A stretch of DNA of 64,000 bases from Flavobacterium sp. YJ01 (GTDB lineage: Bacteria; Bacteroidota; Bacteroidia; Flavobacteriales; Flavobacteriaceae). Below are positions 15,812 to 25,328 of the stretch, one piece after another. The notes beneath the pieces are model-generated. The model made no database searches, was not told where the DNA came from, and was given only the letters and a program-made list of their open reading frames with translations. The position numbers and the translations under genes were made by a program. The number at the start of each line of letters is the position of its first letter. The first letter of the stretch is position 1. The DNA lies in assembly GCF_029320955.1 (NCBI RefSeq), contig NZ_CP119757.1, positions 992,001-1,056,000 on the forward strand, in the 5' to 3' direction.

Positions 15812-16876
15812 TTATCTAGATGCTTTTAACGCATTATATTCAGTAGTCATATCTAAAGATCTATAAACACCTAATAATGTTTTTGTTGCGTCCTCATTTT
15901 TAGGTTCAAGAGCCAAAACTTTTTTAAGATATGGAATCGCACTTCTTGTTACATCGTCTTTTTGAGCATTCAATTTATCGTACTTCTTCATTTCTGAAGG
16001 ACTGGTTCCTAAAGTTGAAATTTCATCTGCTATATCTTTCTTTATCTGCAATTTAAGATAAGCTAGATTAATGTAAGCATCAATGTAATTAGGATTTAAC
16101 TCTAAAACAGAATTATAAGTTAATTCTGCTTTTGGATAATCTTTTTTCTCCATATAAGAATAAGCTAAGTTATTTATAACTTCAATCTTTTTTGAAGGAA
16201 CCGTTTCTGTTCTTGGTTTATCGTAAAGACCTTGCTGAATAGCTGATTCTCTAGCTTTTGGAGAAATAAAGTTATCTTCTTCTTTTGTTTTCTTGTTTGT
16301 TGCGAAATATAAAACTCCTTTTCCTGAATAATTGATTTTCTTCAAAAGTTCGTAATACATAACTGCGGAATTATAATCTCTTGCATTTATAGATGAAGAT
16401 GCAGCGTTGTATAAATTTAAAGTGTCTTTTTTGTCAAACAAATACACTTTATAACTTTTCTCAGCACTTTCTTTAAATCTACCTGCTTTAAAATCAGCCA
16501 TCGCGCCGTTTACCAAACTACCTTTCATGTCTTTTAAAGCCATATTTGCTTTTACGGTAGATTTGTATTTTCCAGACTCATTTTCATATAAAAAGACATC
16601 TTGATAAGCCTGAGATGCCAGTGTAAAATTATTAACAGCATCTATATCTTTTGTAGCAAGATCTTTATAAACATTCCCTTTTAAGAAATAATAGTCTGAT
16701 TTGTCTTCATCGGAAGCATTAAGGATTAGATATTCTGCTTTCTTTAAAATCGCCAAAGATTCCTGGCTTTTTCCTTTATCATACAAAGATTGTGCTTCCT
16801 TGATTTGTTCTTTTTGGGCAAAAGCACCCATACTAATCATAAACAAGCATGATAGCATTCTAATGTTCTCTTTCAT
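15812..16876 (-). CDS. Exported TPR-repeat protein
   Basis: This 354-residue protein has a signal peptide (MKENIRMLSCLFMISMGAFA, cleavage after AFA). Several tetratricopeptide units follow; the clearest are QSLYDKGKSQESLAILKKAE near residues 29-48 and the pair near 235-275 (NNLAYSYMEKKDYPKAELTY, NPNYIDAYINLAYLKLQIKK). A last unit near 315-330 has IPYLKKVLALEPKNEDA. It is probably a periplasmic scaffold; the partner is unknown. A similar TPR architecture occurs in many Bacteroidota exported proteins. It is monocistronic with a long 5' region. Confidence 0.8.
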   Translation of the reverse strand: MKENIRMLSCLFMISMGAFAQKEQIKEAQSLYDKGKSQESLAILKKAEYLILNASDEDKSDYYFLKGNVYKDLATKDIDAVNNFTLASQAYQDVFLYENESGKYKSTVKANMALKDMKGSLVNGAMADFKAGRFKESAEKSYKVYLFDKKDTLNLYNAASSSINARDYNSAVMYYELLKKINYSGKGVLYFATNKKTKEEDNFISPKARESAIQQGLYDKPRTETVPSKKIEVINNLAYSYMEKKDYPKAELTYNSVLELNPNYIDAYINLAYLKLQIKKDIADEISTLGTSPSEMKKYDKLNAQKDDVTRSAIPYLKKVLALEPKNEDATKTLLGVYRSLDMTTEYNALKASR

Positions 16877-17345
16877 TTTGCGGTTAAGTTTTGGTTGATT
16901 AAATGATTTCTTTTGGTTTTTGAGGCATTAATTTCAGACAGTAACTTTAAATTATACTGAAATTAATAGACACATTAATATCTGCTGGTTCAAATATTTT
17001 CTGCGTAAAATCAAGTAAAGATCAACTTAACAGCGGAGGGTAATTTTTCATCATAAATAATCTGGTTTTGGTTAAGTATTTAATTATTAATTCTTTGGTT
17101 ATTTGAATCATTCTCTTTTAAAAACAACTAATTAAAGAAAAAACTCTTTAATAGCTTTTTTAATGAATAATAGATTAGTTTTTAACTAAAATAAAATTAA
17201 AAACTAAATAAACATACAAAATCGAATCTAATTATTAAATTTTAACAAAACTTAGAAAAAATAGAATAAAAAACTTATAAAAAAAATATTGTGAGAAAAA
17301 CATTTTTCTTATCTGAAAAATGCAAAAAGACAATTTTAAAATTAT
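16877..17345. other. Gene-free AT-rich stretch
   Basis: About 470 bases between the TPR gene start and the terminator of the small sigma-factor-linked gene. It is very AT-rich with runs of A and T. I found no convincing open frame, repeat or RNA gene in it. Confidence 0.5.
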
Positions 17346-17351
17346 AAACAA

Positions 17352-17413
17352 AAAAACTCACTATCAGTACGAATACAAATAGTGAGTCTGCCAGCCAAAA
17401 CGACCATTTGGCT
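17352..17413 (-). terminator. Terminator region downstream of the 47-aa gene, with tandem hairpins
   Basis: ACTCACTAT (17356-17364) pairs with ATAGTGAGT (17379-17387); plus-strand A's to the left give a U-run for minus-strand transcripts. A second hairpin AGCCAAA (17393-17399) / TTTGGCT (17407-17413) lies just before it in transcription order. A further ATAGTGAGT copy at about 17439 could compete for pairing with the first arm. Confidence 0.7.
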
Positions 17414-17450
17414 ATATTTTAATAAACCTCCGACTTAAATAGTGAGTGGT

Positions 17451-17594
17451 TTAATTAGCTATGATCTCGAAACTCTTCTCTTCAATCTTAACTACTGTTA
17501 AAGCTTGAGAATAGTTTAAAATAAAAGAAACAACTTCTTTTTTAGGTTTAAGATCTTTAGAAGCTAATGCTTTTTTTGAGTAAATTTTCGCCAT
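17451..17594 (-). CDS. 47-residue conserved small protein downstream of ECF sigma factor
   Basis: This short gene reads ATG at 17594 to TAA at 17451. The product begins MAKIYSKKALASKDLKPKK and ends EEKSFEIIAN, basic at its N-terminus and with a VVSFILNYSQALTVVKIEE core. It lies 50 bases after the sigma-factor stop on the same strand and just before a terminator, so it is probably the second gene of that transcript. Codon use looks like its neighbours. No family is recognised; the small size, clean frame and position before a terminator support it being real. It could be a small regulator linked to the sigma factor (inference). Confidence 0.7.
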   Translation of the reverse strand: MAKIYSKKALASKDLKPKKEVVSFILNYSQALTVVKIEEKSFEIIAN

Positions 17595-17644
17595 ACTTTC
17601 AAAATGATTTATATTAGTATAACGAGCTTATTATCAAAATAGTA

Positions 17645-18229
17645 TTAGTTGGTTAAAATAATTTGATGTTTATCAATTATTTTTCTCAAATTCATAAGAG
17701 CATAACGCATTCTTCCCAATGCAGTATTGATACTTACACCTGTAATCTCAGAGATTTCTTTAAAGCTCATATCTTGATACATACGCATTACCAAAACCTC
17801 TTTTTGATCTTCTGGAAGCTCTTCTACCAACTTTTTTAAATCAAGTTCTACCTGATCTACAATCATTTTGCCTTCAATTGTTAGTGAATCGTCAGACATA
17901 ATAGAGAAAATAGAAAATTCTTCTGTTTCTCTATACATAGGCATTTTTTTAGTTTTTCTAAAATGATCTACGATTAAGTTATGAGAAATACGCATAACCC
18001 AAGGTAAAAATTTACCTTCTTCGTTATAAGAATTGCTTTTTAAAGTTTTGATTACTTTAATAAAAGTGTCTTGAAAAATATCATTTGAAATATCTCTATC
18101 GGCAATCTTAGAATATATAAAACCATATATCTTAGATTCGTGCCTTCTAATTAATGTTGCAAGGGCCGCCTCATTGCCTTCAACATAATTTTTAACCAAT
18201 AGAGCGTCTGGAGTATGCAGATCAGCCAT
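17645..18229 (-). CDS. RNA polymerase ECF-type sigma factor
   Basis: This 194-residue sigma-70 family protein has only regions 2 and 4. Region 2 has the core-binding DIFQDTFIKVIKTL and the -10 recognition block FLPWVMRISHNLIVDHFRKT (about residues 75-94). Region 4 has LPEDQKEVLVMRMYQDMSFKEI and the helix-turn-helix ISEITGVSINTALGRMRYAL (about 153-172). No anti-sigma gene is adjacent; instead a 47-residue gene follows. It is probably constitutively expressed or stress-linked. The promoter at 18337-18369 gives a leader of about 100 bases. Confidence 0.93.
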   Translation of the reverse strand: MADLHTPDALLVKNYVEGNEAALATLIRRHESKIYGFIYSKIADRDISNDIFQDTFIKVIKTLKSNSYNEEGKFLPWVMRISHNLIVDHFRKTKKMPMYRETEEFSIFSIMSDDSLTIEGKMIVDQVELDLKKLVEELPEDQKEVLVMRMYQDMSFKEISEITGVSINTALGRMRYALMNLRKIIDKHQIILTN

Positions 18230-18336
18230 AATAACTACTTTTTTTAGTTTGTGTTTAAAAATTTGGAGTAAATTTTTTAAAAAGTAGTTTTCTTAAATAG
18301 GCTTTTCTTTTTTATGAGTTATAATAATGTTCTGGC

Positions 18337-18369
18337 CAAATTTAACAAATATTTATTTTAAAAACCAAA
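18337..18369 (-). promoter_or_regulatory. Bacteroidota promoter for the ECF sigma-factor gene
   Basis: On the minus strand, -33 TTTG (18366-18369) and -7 TAAATTTG (18337-18344) are separated by 21 bases, fitting the TTTG-N19..21-TAnnTTTG consensus. Confidence 0.65.
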
Positions 18370-18628
18370 TTAATTCACTAATAATTGCAGGAAAAACATT
18401 TAATAATCTAGAATAAACTTAAAGTTTACACAGAAAAGCCCCAAAAACATTCATAAAATTCTTAAAATTTGCTCTGTTATTAAATTTATTCTAATAAAAT
18501 TAAATCATAAAATAGTGGCGTTTTTTCCTTTAATTTCAGCATTTAATTAAGTCTATATAATTATTTTCCAGAATAAAATAGTTATTATTTGGAACTAAAT
18601 CCATAACAAAATCCTCCTTAAAATTGAT

Positions 18629-18636
18629 TACTTTTG
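18629..18636 (+). promoter_or_regulatory. -7 box TACTTTTG for uvrA
   Basis: Matches TAnnTTTG 17 bases before the ATG at 18654. It overlaps the in-frame TTG at 18624, which is why that longer start is rejected. Confidence 0.55.
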
Positions 18637-18653
18637 TAAAAATTGACTTTTTT

Positions 18654-21449
18654 ATGCAAATTGATCTTTCTACAATAGACCCAAAATCAAATATTATAAT
18701 AAAAGGAGCGCAAGTACATAATTTAAAAAATGTAGATGTGGTTATTCCTCGAAACAAACTTGTTGTTATAACAGGTCTTTCGGGATCTGGAAAATCGAGT
18801 TTAGCTTTTGACACTTTATATGCTGAAGGACAAAGACGTTATGTAGAAAGTTTGTCTTCTTATGCGCGTCAGTTTTTAGGTCGTTTAGACAAACCTAAAG
18901 TAGAATACATAAAAGGTATTGCTCCGGCAATTGCAATTGAACAAAAAGTAAATACAACAAACGCACGTTCGACTGTTGGAACTTCTACCGAAATTTACGA
19001 TTACATTAAGCTTTTATTTGCGAGAATTGGGCGCACTTACTCGCCAATTTCTGGACAAGAGGTTAAAAAAAATACGGTAACTGATGTGATTTCTGATGTA
19101 AAAACTCTAGAAATAGACAGTAAATGGTTATTGCTTGCTCCTATTCATTTAGAAGAAGGAAGACAGTTAGAAGACAAACTGAAAGTGCTATTACAACAAG
19201 GATTTGCGCGTATTTTGGTCGATAACGAAATGGTTCGTTTAGACGAATTTAATGCTTCAGATTTACATCAATTTGATAATAAAGATATTTTACTGATTAT
19301 AGATCGTATTGTTGTAAAAGAGGAAGAAGAATTCTACAATCGTCTTGCCGACGCTGTTCAAACTGCTTTTTTTGAAGGAAAAGGAATTGCTTTTTTACAA
19401 GAACTAAATGGCGAAAAAAGATTTTCGTATTCTAATAAATTTGAACTTGACGGAATCACTTTCTTAGAACCAAATGTTCATTTATTTAGTTTCAACAATC
19501 CTTATGGAGCTTGTCCTGTTTGCGAAGGTTACGGAAATATAATCGGAATTGATGCAGATCTTGTGGTTCCGAATACTTCATTATCTATTTTTGAAAGCGC
19601 TATTTATCCTTGGCGTGGCGAGAGTATGAGCTGGTACAAAGATGAATTTGTTAAACATGCTTATAAGTTTGATTTTCCTATTCATAAACCTTATTTTCAA
19701 TTAACAGAAGAACAAAAAGATTTAATTTGGACTGGAAATCAATATTTTCAGGGTTTAAATGATTTCTTTAGAGAATTAGAAGAAAAAAATTATAAGATTC
19801 AAAATCGTGTAATGCTTTCGCGCTACCGCGGAAAAACAAAATGTCATGTTTGTAAAGGCAAACGTCTTCGCGAAGAAGCTTCTTACGTAAAAATCAACGG
19901 AAAAACTGTTTCAGATTTAGTCGATTTACCGATTAAACATTTGGTTACATTCTTCAAAAACATTGAATTGAACGTTTACGAAAAGCAAATTGCAAAACGT
20001 TTAATGGTTGAAATTAATAATCGTTTGTCATTCTTAACTGAAGTTGGTTTAGATTATCTTACTTTGAATAGAAATTCTGCTACTCTTTCTGGAGGAGAAT
20101 CGCAACGTATTAATCTTGCTACTTCTTTAGGAAGCAGTTTGGTTGGTTCGATGTACATTTTAGATGAGCCAAGTATTGGTTTGCATCCCAAAGATTCCGA
20201 AAGATTGATCAAAGTTTTACTTTCTCTTCGCGATTTAGGAAATACCGTTATTGTAGTTGAACACGACGAAGATATCATGAAAGCTGCTGATATGATTATC
20301 GATATCGGTCCTGAAGCTGGAACTTTTGGAGGAAAACTAGTTGCTCAAGGAACTTACGATGAAATTCTAAAATCTGATTCGCTTACAGCTAAATATTTAA
20401 ATGGTGATTTAGAAATTACTGTTCCGAAAAAAAGAAGAAAATTCAAAAATCATATTGATATTGTTGGCGCGCGCGAAAACAACTTAAAAAATATTGATGT
20501 TACTTTTCCTTTAGATGTTTTAACTGTCGTGACGGGTGTTTCGGGAAGTGGAAAAAGTACCTTAATTAAGAAGATTTTATTTCCTGCAATGCAGAAAAAG
20601 CTAGAAAGTGCATCTGAAAAAGCGGGACAATTTACAGAACTAAAAGGTTCGTTTTCTCAAATCAAACATATCGAGTACGTAGATCAGAATCCGATTGGAA
20701 GAAGTTCTAGATCAAATCCTGTAACTTACATAAAAGCTTACGATGACATTCGCGATTTATATGCCAAAGAAAAATTATCAAAAATAAGAGGCTATCAGGC
20801 AAAACATTTCTCTTTTAATGTTGACGGAGGTCGATGTGAAACTTGTAAAGGAGAAGGCTCTATAAACGTCGAAATGGTCTTTATGGCAGATGTTTCATTA
20901 CCATGTGAAACTTGTGGAGGAAAACGCTTCAAAAAAGAAATTTTAGAAGTTACTTTTGACAACAAAAACATCAACGACATTCTAACAATGACAATTGATG
21001 ATTCGATTGCTTTTTTCGAAAAAAACAAGCAATCAAAAATTACGCAAAAATTACAGCCTCTGCAAGACGTTGGTTTAGGTTATGTACAATTAGGACAATC
21101 CTCTTCTACCCTTTCTGGTGGTGAAGCGCAACGTATCAAACTGGCATCTTTTCTAGTTAAAGGAGCAACAAAAGAAAAAGCTTTATTTGTATTTGATGAA
21201 CCAACAACGGGACTTCATTTTCATGATATTAAAAAGCTTTTGGCTTCTTTTGATGCTTTAATAGAAAAAGGACATTCTATTATTGTTATCGAGCATAATC
21301 TGGATTTAATAAAATGCGCCGATTGGATTCTGGATCTTGGACCTGAAGGTGGTGAAAATGGCGGTTATTTACTGGCTTCTGGAACTCCAGAAGATATTGT
21401 AAAAGTAAAAGATTCAGTAACTGGAATTTATTTAAAGGATAAATTATAA
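18654..21449 (+). CDS. uvrA: Excinuclease ABC subunit UvrA
   Basis: This is the damage-recognition ATPase of nucleotide-excision repair, 931 residues from the ATG at 18654, the normal length. It has two ABC modules. The first has Walker A GLSGSGKSS, signature LSGGESQRINLATSL and Walker B YILDEPSIGLHP. The second has GVSGSGKSTL, LSGGEAQRIKLA and FDEPTTGLHF. Zinc-binding cysteine pairs are visible: CPVCEGYG with CHVCKGKR in the first half and CETCKGEG with CETCGGKR in the second. It is complete, monocistronic and ends at a strong hairpin. Confidence 0.98.
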   Translation: MQIDLSTIDPKSNIIIKGAQVHNLKNVDVVIPRNKLVVITGLSGSGKSSLAFDTLYAEGQRRYVESLSSYARQFLGRLDKPKVEYIKGIAPAIAIEQKVNTTNARSTVGTSTEIYDYIKLLFARIGRTYSPISGQEVKKNTVTDVISDVKTLEIDSKWLLLAPIHLEEGRQLEDKLKVLLQQGFARILVDNEMVRLDEFNASDLHQFDNKDILLIIDRIVVKEEEEFYNRLADAVQTAFFEGKGIAFLQELNGEKRFSYSNKFELDGITFLEPNVHLFSFNNPYGACPVCEGYGNIIGIDADLVVPNTSLSIFESAIYPWRGESMSWYKDEFVKHAYKFDFPIHKPYFQLTEEQKDLIWTGNQYFQGLNDFFRELEEKNYKIQNRVMLSRYRGKTKCHVCKGKRLREEASYVKINGKTVSDLVDLPIKHLVTFFKNIELNVYEKQIAKRLMVEINNRLSFLTEVGLDYLTLNRNSATLSGGESQRINLATSLGSSLVGSMYILDEPSIGLHPKDSERLIKVLLSLRDLGNTVIVVEHDEDIMKAADMIIDIGPEAGTFGGKLVAQGTYDEILKSDSLTAKYLNGDLEITVPKKRRKFKNHIDIVGARENNLKNIDVTFPLDVLTVVTGVSGSGKSTLIKKILFPAMQKKLESASEKAGQFTELKGSFSQIKHIEYVDQNPIGRSSRSNPVTYIKAYDDIRDLYAKEKLSKIRGYQAKHFSFNVDGGRCETCKGEGSINVEMVFMADVSLPCETCGGKRFKKEILEVTFDNKNINDILTMTIDDSIAFFEKNKQSKITQKLQPLQDVGLGYVQLGQSSSTLSGGEAQRIKLASFLVKGATKEKALFVFDEPTTGLHFHDIKKLLASFDALIEKGHSIIVIEHNLDLIKCADWILDLGPEGGENGGYLLASGTPEDIVKVKDSVTGIYLKDKL

Positions 21450-21474
21450 ATTTCCTTTCTTTCTAAAAATAATT

Positions 21475-21515
21475 AAGCCATAAATACAAGTGATTAATTT
21501 GTATTTATGGCTTTT
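21475..21515. terminator. Bidirectional terminator after uvrA
   Basis: AAGCCATAAATACAA (21475-21489) pairs perfectly with TTGTATTTATGGCTT (from 21499), followed by T's. It lies between convergent genes ending at 21449 and 21536. Confidence 0.88.
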
Positions 21516-21535
21516 ACTATTTTATTCTTCAATAT

Positions 21536-21835
21536 TTAAGCTACGAGACATCTTTCTTCAAATGGAAAACCGTCTTCATCAATAGCTACTAAAATCTTTT
21601 TCTGTTTTGAAGCCTCAAAAGTTAGATAAAGCCATGCAAACGACCACAAACCGAGAGTTAAACAAAAAATCATGAAATTTAAACTGTGGTTAACCACTTT
21701 TCCTCCTTTAGATAAAACTGCAAAAAGCAATTTATCATTTCTTTCTTCCAGCGTAAACCCCTTATGAACTTTGTTTGAGATCATATTGGAAAATACCTGC
21801 ATGCTTTGTTCATGGCTGAGATGATTGTCCTTCAT
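21536..21835 (-). CDS. Small membrane protein, unknown function
   Basis: I chose the ATG at 21835 (MKDNHLSHEQSMQVF) because the upstream extension looks non-coding. The 99-residue product has a polar N-terminal half, with a FTLEERNDKLLFAVLSKGGKV region. One or two membrane segments follow (about residues 49-72, containing FMIFCLTLGLWSFAWLYL), then a short charged tail. No family is recognised. It is monocistronic and convergent with uvrA. Confidence 0.6.
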   Translation of the reverse strand: MKDNHLSHEQSMQVFSNMISNKVHKGFTLEERNDKLLFAVLSKGGKVVNHSLNFMIFCLTLGLWSFAWLYLTFEASKQKKILVAIDEDGFPFEERCLVA

Positions 21836-22093
21836 AATTATTACTCTACAATTAATTCTAATTACACTTTCATTTGTAATTTCTTGCAAAAATATTCATT
21901 TCTAAATAATAAAAAAATACCTACATTTAGTGATTTTGTTAGAAAAAAATAGGCTATTACAACAAACTACTGATAAATTTTCATGTTAAAGTTAATTTTA
22001 ATTCGATTAATTACAAAATATTCAGGTGTTAAAGTTTTAAATTTAATCGCTATTTTTCAATTAATTAACTTTAAGCTCCCCAGATAACAGAAG

Positions 22094-23716
22094 TTATAAT
22101 TTATCGTTACTTTTTTTGTCTGATTGTACAGTAGAAGCATTTCCATCACGTAAAGCGCTGTAATGTGGAGACATAATTTCGATTCCAGCGGCATTAAATG
22201 AGTCTTGAATATTTTGATGAAGTGACGAATATATTCTTGGCTGTTTTGTGGGTTCTTTTGTATAAACATTAATTTGGTACGAAACATAAAAGTCATCCAA
22301 ACTTGTTTGAAGCACAAATGGTTTTGGTTCTTTTTCAATCATTTCTGTTTTTAAAGCTGCATCAATTAAAGCTTTATGTATTGCTGTCCAAGGAACGTCG
22401 TAACCAATTGATACTGTAGTATGAATCAATAATCCGTTTGTAGATTGCTGTGTATTTGCCGAATAATTTGTAGAAGTACTAGATAAAACGGTAGCATTCG
22501 GAATTGTAATGTCTTCAAATTTAGGCGTTCTAATTCTAGTAACTAATGCCGTTTTTTCTATTACTTCTCCACTTACATCGCCAATTTTTATATAATCGCC
22601 AATTTTAAACGGGCGCATGTAAGTAATTACCAAACCTGCTACCATATTTGCAATTGCGTTTGAAGAACCAAGCGAAAATAGAACACCTACAAATACAGAT
22701 ACGCCTTTAAATATAGAAGAATCAGAACCTGGTAAATAAGGAAATATAATTACTAACATAAAAGCATACATTAATAATCGGATGATATTAAATGTAGGTA
22801 ATGCCCAATCGCTGTAAAATCCGTCAATTTTAATGTTTTCTGATTTTATTTCGTAAAAGAAAAATTTAATCAGTTTTAAGGCATATCTAAAAATGATGAT
22901 GATAACAATAATGGTTATTAAACTTGGTAAAAAATCGATAAGTCCCATTAAGACTGATTTCGCAGGCGTTAAAATCCACTGAAGCAATGTTGTTGTATAT
23001 TCTTTTGTTGCCGGAAAAATACTAAATAAAACAGGCAGAGATAGATAAACAATAAAAATTAGAGTTACCGTTTTTATAAATCCGAAAAGACGAAGAAATA
23101 TAAACTGCTGTTTTTGTGGAGATAATATTTTTATTGAATTGTAACTAACACCTTTAAAATATCGTGCTTTCCTTTTAATGATATATTTTTTGAGCAAATT
23201 AAAAAGTTTCCCCGCCAAAAATAAAACCAAACTAATTATAAGGATTAACAATGCTGTATATCCGATTCGTTTTGGCAATTGCGAATAATTCTCATTCTGA
23301 TAAATAATAGCCCTTTTAATTAATGCTAAATTACGTTTAGCAATAAAAGACATTGAAGCGTTTTCTGCCTTTGCATCTGCTTTTAAAACAGACATTATTA
23401 CCAAATCGTTTTTGTAAACAATATCTAGAGAAACATCAGAAGGAACTATAATTATGGAATCTTTCTCAAAAAAAGACTCTTCGTAAAGTTTTTTAATTTT
23501 ATTCGAAATATAATTAGCTCGCTCTTTAGCCGAAAAAGATCCTACATTAGTATAAACTAAAAAAAGTGTGTCTTTAAACGGACTAACTGGATAACCTTTA
23601 AGTTTTATTGGCGAAACTGATTTATCTAGAATCTGCTTATCATTTGTTTGAGCAAATAATAATGACGAAGAAAAAACAAGAAAGAACCCTAATAAACTAA
23701 GTATTTTTATTTTCAT
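22094..23716 (-). CDS. MscS family mechanosensitive ion channel
   Basis: This 540-residue membrane protein has a signal peptide (MKIKILSLLGFFLVFSSSLLFAQ) and a periplasmic N-terminal region of about 140 residues. At least five membrane helices follow (about 150-170, 205-225, 245-275, 305-330, 340-370). The pore-lining TM3 and beta domain are typical of MscS: SNAIANMVAGLVITYMRPFK then IGDYIKIGDVSGEVIEKTAL and ITIPNATVLSS. It protects against hypo-osmotic shock, and the extra N-terminal part places it among the larger MscS homologues. It closes a minus-strand series that starts with glycan-related genes. Confidence 0.93.
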   Translation of the reverse strand: MKIKILSLLGFFLVFSSSLLFAQTNDKQILDKSVSPIKLKGYPVSPFKDTLFLVYTNVGSFSAKERANYISNKIKKLYEESFFEKDSIIIVPSDVSLDIVYKNDLVIMSVLKADAKAENASMSFIAKRNLALIKRAIIYQNENYSQLPKRIGYTALLILIISLVLFLAGKLFNLLKKYIIKRKARYFKGVSYNSIKILSPQKQQFIFLRLFGFIKTVTLIFIVYLSLPVLFSIFPATKEYTTTLLQWILTPAKSVLMGLIDFLPSLITIIVIIIIFRYALKLIKFFFYEIKSENIKIDGFYSDWALPTFNIIRLLMYAFMLVIIFPYLPGSDSSIFKGVSVFVGVLFSLGSSNAIANMVAGLVITYMRPFKIGDYIKIGDVSGEVIEKTALVTRIRTPKFEDITIPNATVLSSTSTNYSANTQQSTNGLLIHTTVSIGYDVPWTAIHKALIDAALKTEMIEKEPKPFVLQTSLDDFYVSYQINVYTKEPTKQPRIYSSLHQNIQDSFNAAGIEIMSPHYSALRDGNASTVQSDKKSNDKL

Positions 23717-23812
23717 ATTCTATTAGAAATAAATTAGTTATCCTTTCTAACAAATATAAAAACAAAAAAGCTACAAATTTTAAATTACTTTCAATTTTCG
23801 GTAAAATCTTAC

Positions 23813-25282
23813 TTATATTTTAATTCCTATTTTCTTTAAAACAGAATCTATAACGTTATTAATATCTGTCGAAATCTTGAATTTATAATTCAAATAAACA
23901 TAGAAAATAGTAACCAAAATCGATTTTAAAGCAATACTTATTAATTGGAAAAATGGAAACTCCCAAAAATAAAATACCAAGAATAAAGCAAAAGTCAGAA
24001 CAATCGAATGAATAGTCTGCTTTGTAAATGGATATAAATGAAGTTTTTTAACCACAAAAAGCAGTTTTGCCAAACTATACAAAGTAATAGATAGAAGCGT
24101 CGCAAAAGCAGAACCGAAAATTCCAAAAATTGGAATAAAAATCATATTTAGCACAATTGTTAACACAACCAACATTAATCCTAAATACAACACCATTCTG
24201 TAATATTTTGTATTAAAAATAATCGCATTATTGTTTCCTAAAATTAAATCAAAATATTTAGAAAGCCCAATCATAAATACTACAGAAATTCCGCCGCTAT
24301 ATTCTTTCGGAACTAATTCATATAATTGATTAATATTCACAAAAATGCAAAGCATTACAAAACCACCAACCATTTGAAGATTGATCGATGTTTTTTTATA
24401 AAGCTCATTTAATTCGTCGTGCTTGTTTTCATGCATCAATTTTGCAGTAATCGGATAAACAATTTGGTGCATGGCACGACTTGGAACTGAAATAACTAAT
24501 GCTATATAGGTTGCAACCGAATAGAATGCAATATTATCAATAATCATATATTGATTTAATATCATTTTATCTCCATCTAAAAGTAAATTGGCAACACTTC
24601 CAGATAGAATAATATAAAATGAATAAACTAGTATATCTTTTGCATTCTTTGGTTTAGAAATCTGAAAATGAGGTTTCTGAACACTAAACGCATAAAACAT
24701 AGTAACCAAAAAAGCTAAAAAATATAGTCCGGCAGTTGCATATACAAATCCTTCCACACTAAGTACATCATAATAAACTGCTATCAATAGAAATAAAGAA
24801 AACAATCTTAAACCAATTTCTTTAACGAAATTTCCAAAAACAGAAAGCATGTGAACACGCGCCCAAGCATAAAAAATTTCGAAATATGCCATAGTTAGCC
24901 CAATAAAGGGAATAAGCCAAACGTAACTTTTAACGATTGCATTCTTTTTTGACAGAAAGAACAAAATTTCATCGTAGAAACAAAGTCCAATTAATAACAA
25001 TGGAATTATTAAAATAATGGGAAACAAAACCGTAAAAGACAAAAATTGAGATTTTTCTTCATCGGTTTTATATTGAGAATAAAACTTCACCAATGTATTT
25101 TGCATTCCGATAGCAAACAAAGGCATTATAACGTTAGCACTTGAAGTTATATAGTTTGTCAGTCCATAAAAAGTTGCTCCAAGAAAAATTGGATACAAAT
25201 AAAGTGTGTTAATGGCTCCGATACCAAAACCAATATAAGTAATAATTGTATTTTTAAAAGACTGATTTAAGACAACACCCAT
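23813..25282 (-). CDS. Polysaccharide biosynthesis flippase (MATE/Wzx-like)
   Basis: This 489-residue protein has about 14 hydrophobic helices from residue 8 to the end, without a signal peptide. It has the general look of the oligosaccharide flippase family, which moves lipid-linked sugars across the inner membrane. Helpful features are the early GFGIGAINTLYLYPIFLG segment and MPLFAIGMQNTLVKFYSQYK. It lies 46 bases after the glycosyltransferase gene, which supports a shared role in surface polysaccharide or glycolipid assembly. The substrate is unknown. Confidence 0.85.
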   Translation of the reverse strand: MGVVLNQSFKNTIITYIGFGIGAINTLYLYPIFLGATFYGLTNYITSSANVIMPLFAIGMQNTLVKFYSQYKTDEEKSQFLSFTVLFPIILIIPLLLIGLCFYDEILFFLSKKNAIVKSYVWLIPFIGLTMAYFEIFYAWARVHMLSVFGNFVKEIGLRLFSLFLLIAVYYDVLSVEGFVYATAGLYFLAFLVTMFYAFSVQKPHFQISKPKNAKDILVYSFYIILSGSVANLLLDGDKMILNQYMIIDNIAFYSVATYIALVISVPSRAMHQIVYPITAKLMHENKHDELNELYKKTSINLQMVGGFVMLCIFVNINQLYELVPKEYSGGISVVFMIGLSKYFDLILGNNNAIIFNTKYYRMVLYLGLMLVVLTIVLNMIFIPIFGIFGSAFATLLSITLYSLAKLLFVVKKLHLYPFTKQTIHSIVLTFALFLVFYFWEFPFFQLISIALKSILVTIFYVYLNYKFKISTDINNVIDSVLKKIGIKI

Positions 25283-25284
25283 GT

Positions 25285-25325
25285 TTGGATTTCTGAATTT
25301 AGATTTTAGATTTTAGATTTTTTAC
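25285..25325. repeat. TTTTAGATTTTAGA low-complexity repeat
   Basis: Tandem GATTTTA units in the short spacer between the glycosyltransferase and flippase genes. They match the run at 1536-1556. Confidence 0.65.
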
Positions 25326-25328
25326 AAT

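Noticed and set aside
18624..18653. Upstream in-frame TTG start for uvrA
   Set aside because: It falls over the -7 box TACTTTTG (18629-18636), and homology begins at the ATG at 18654.
25285..25325. Tandem TTTTAGA units as a possible CRISPR array
   Set aside because: Units are 7-10 bases with no spacers and no cas genes; simple low-complexity repeat.
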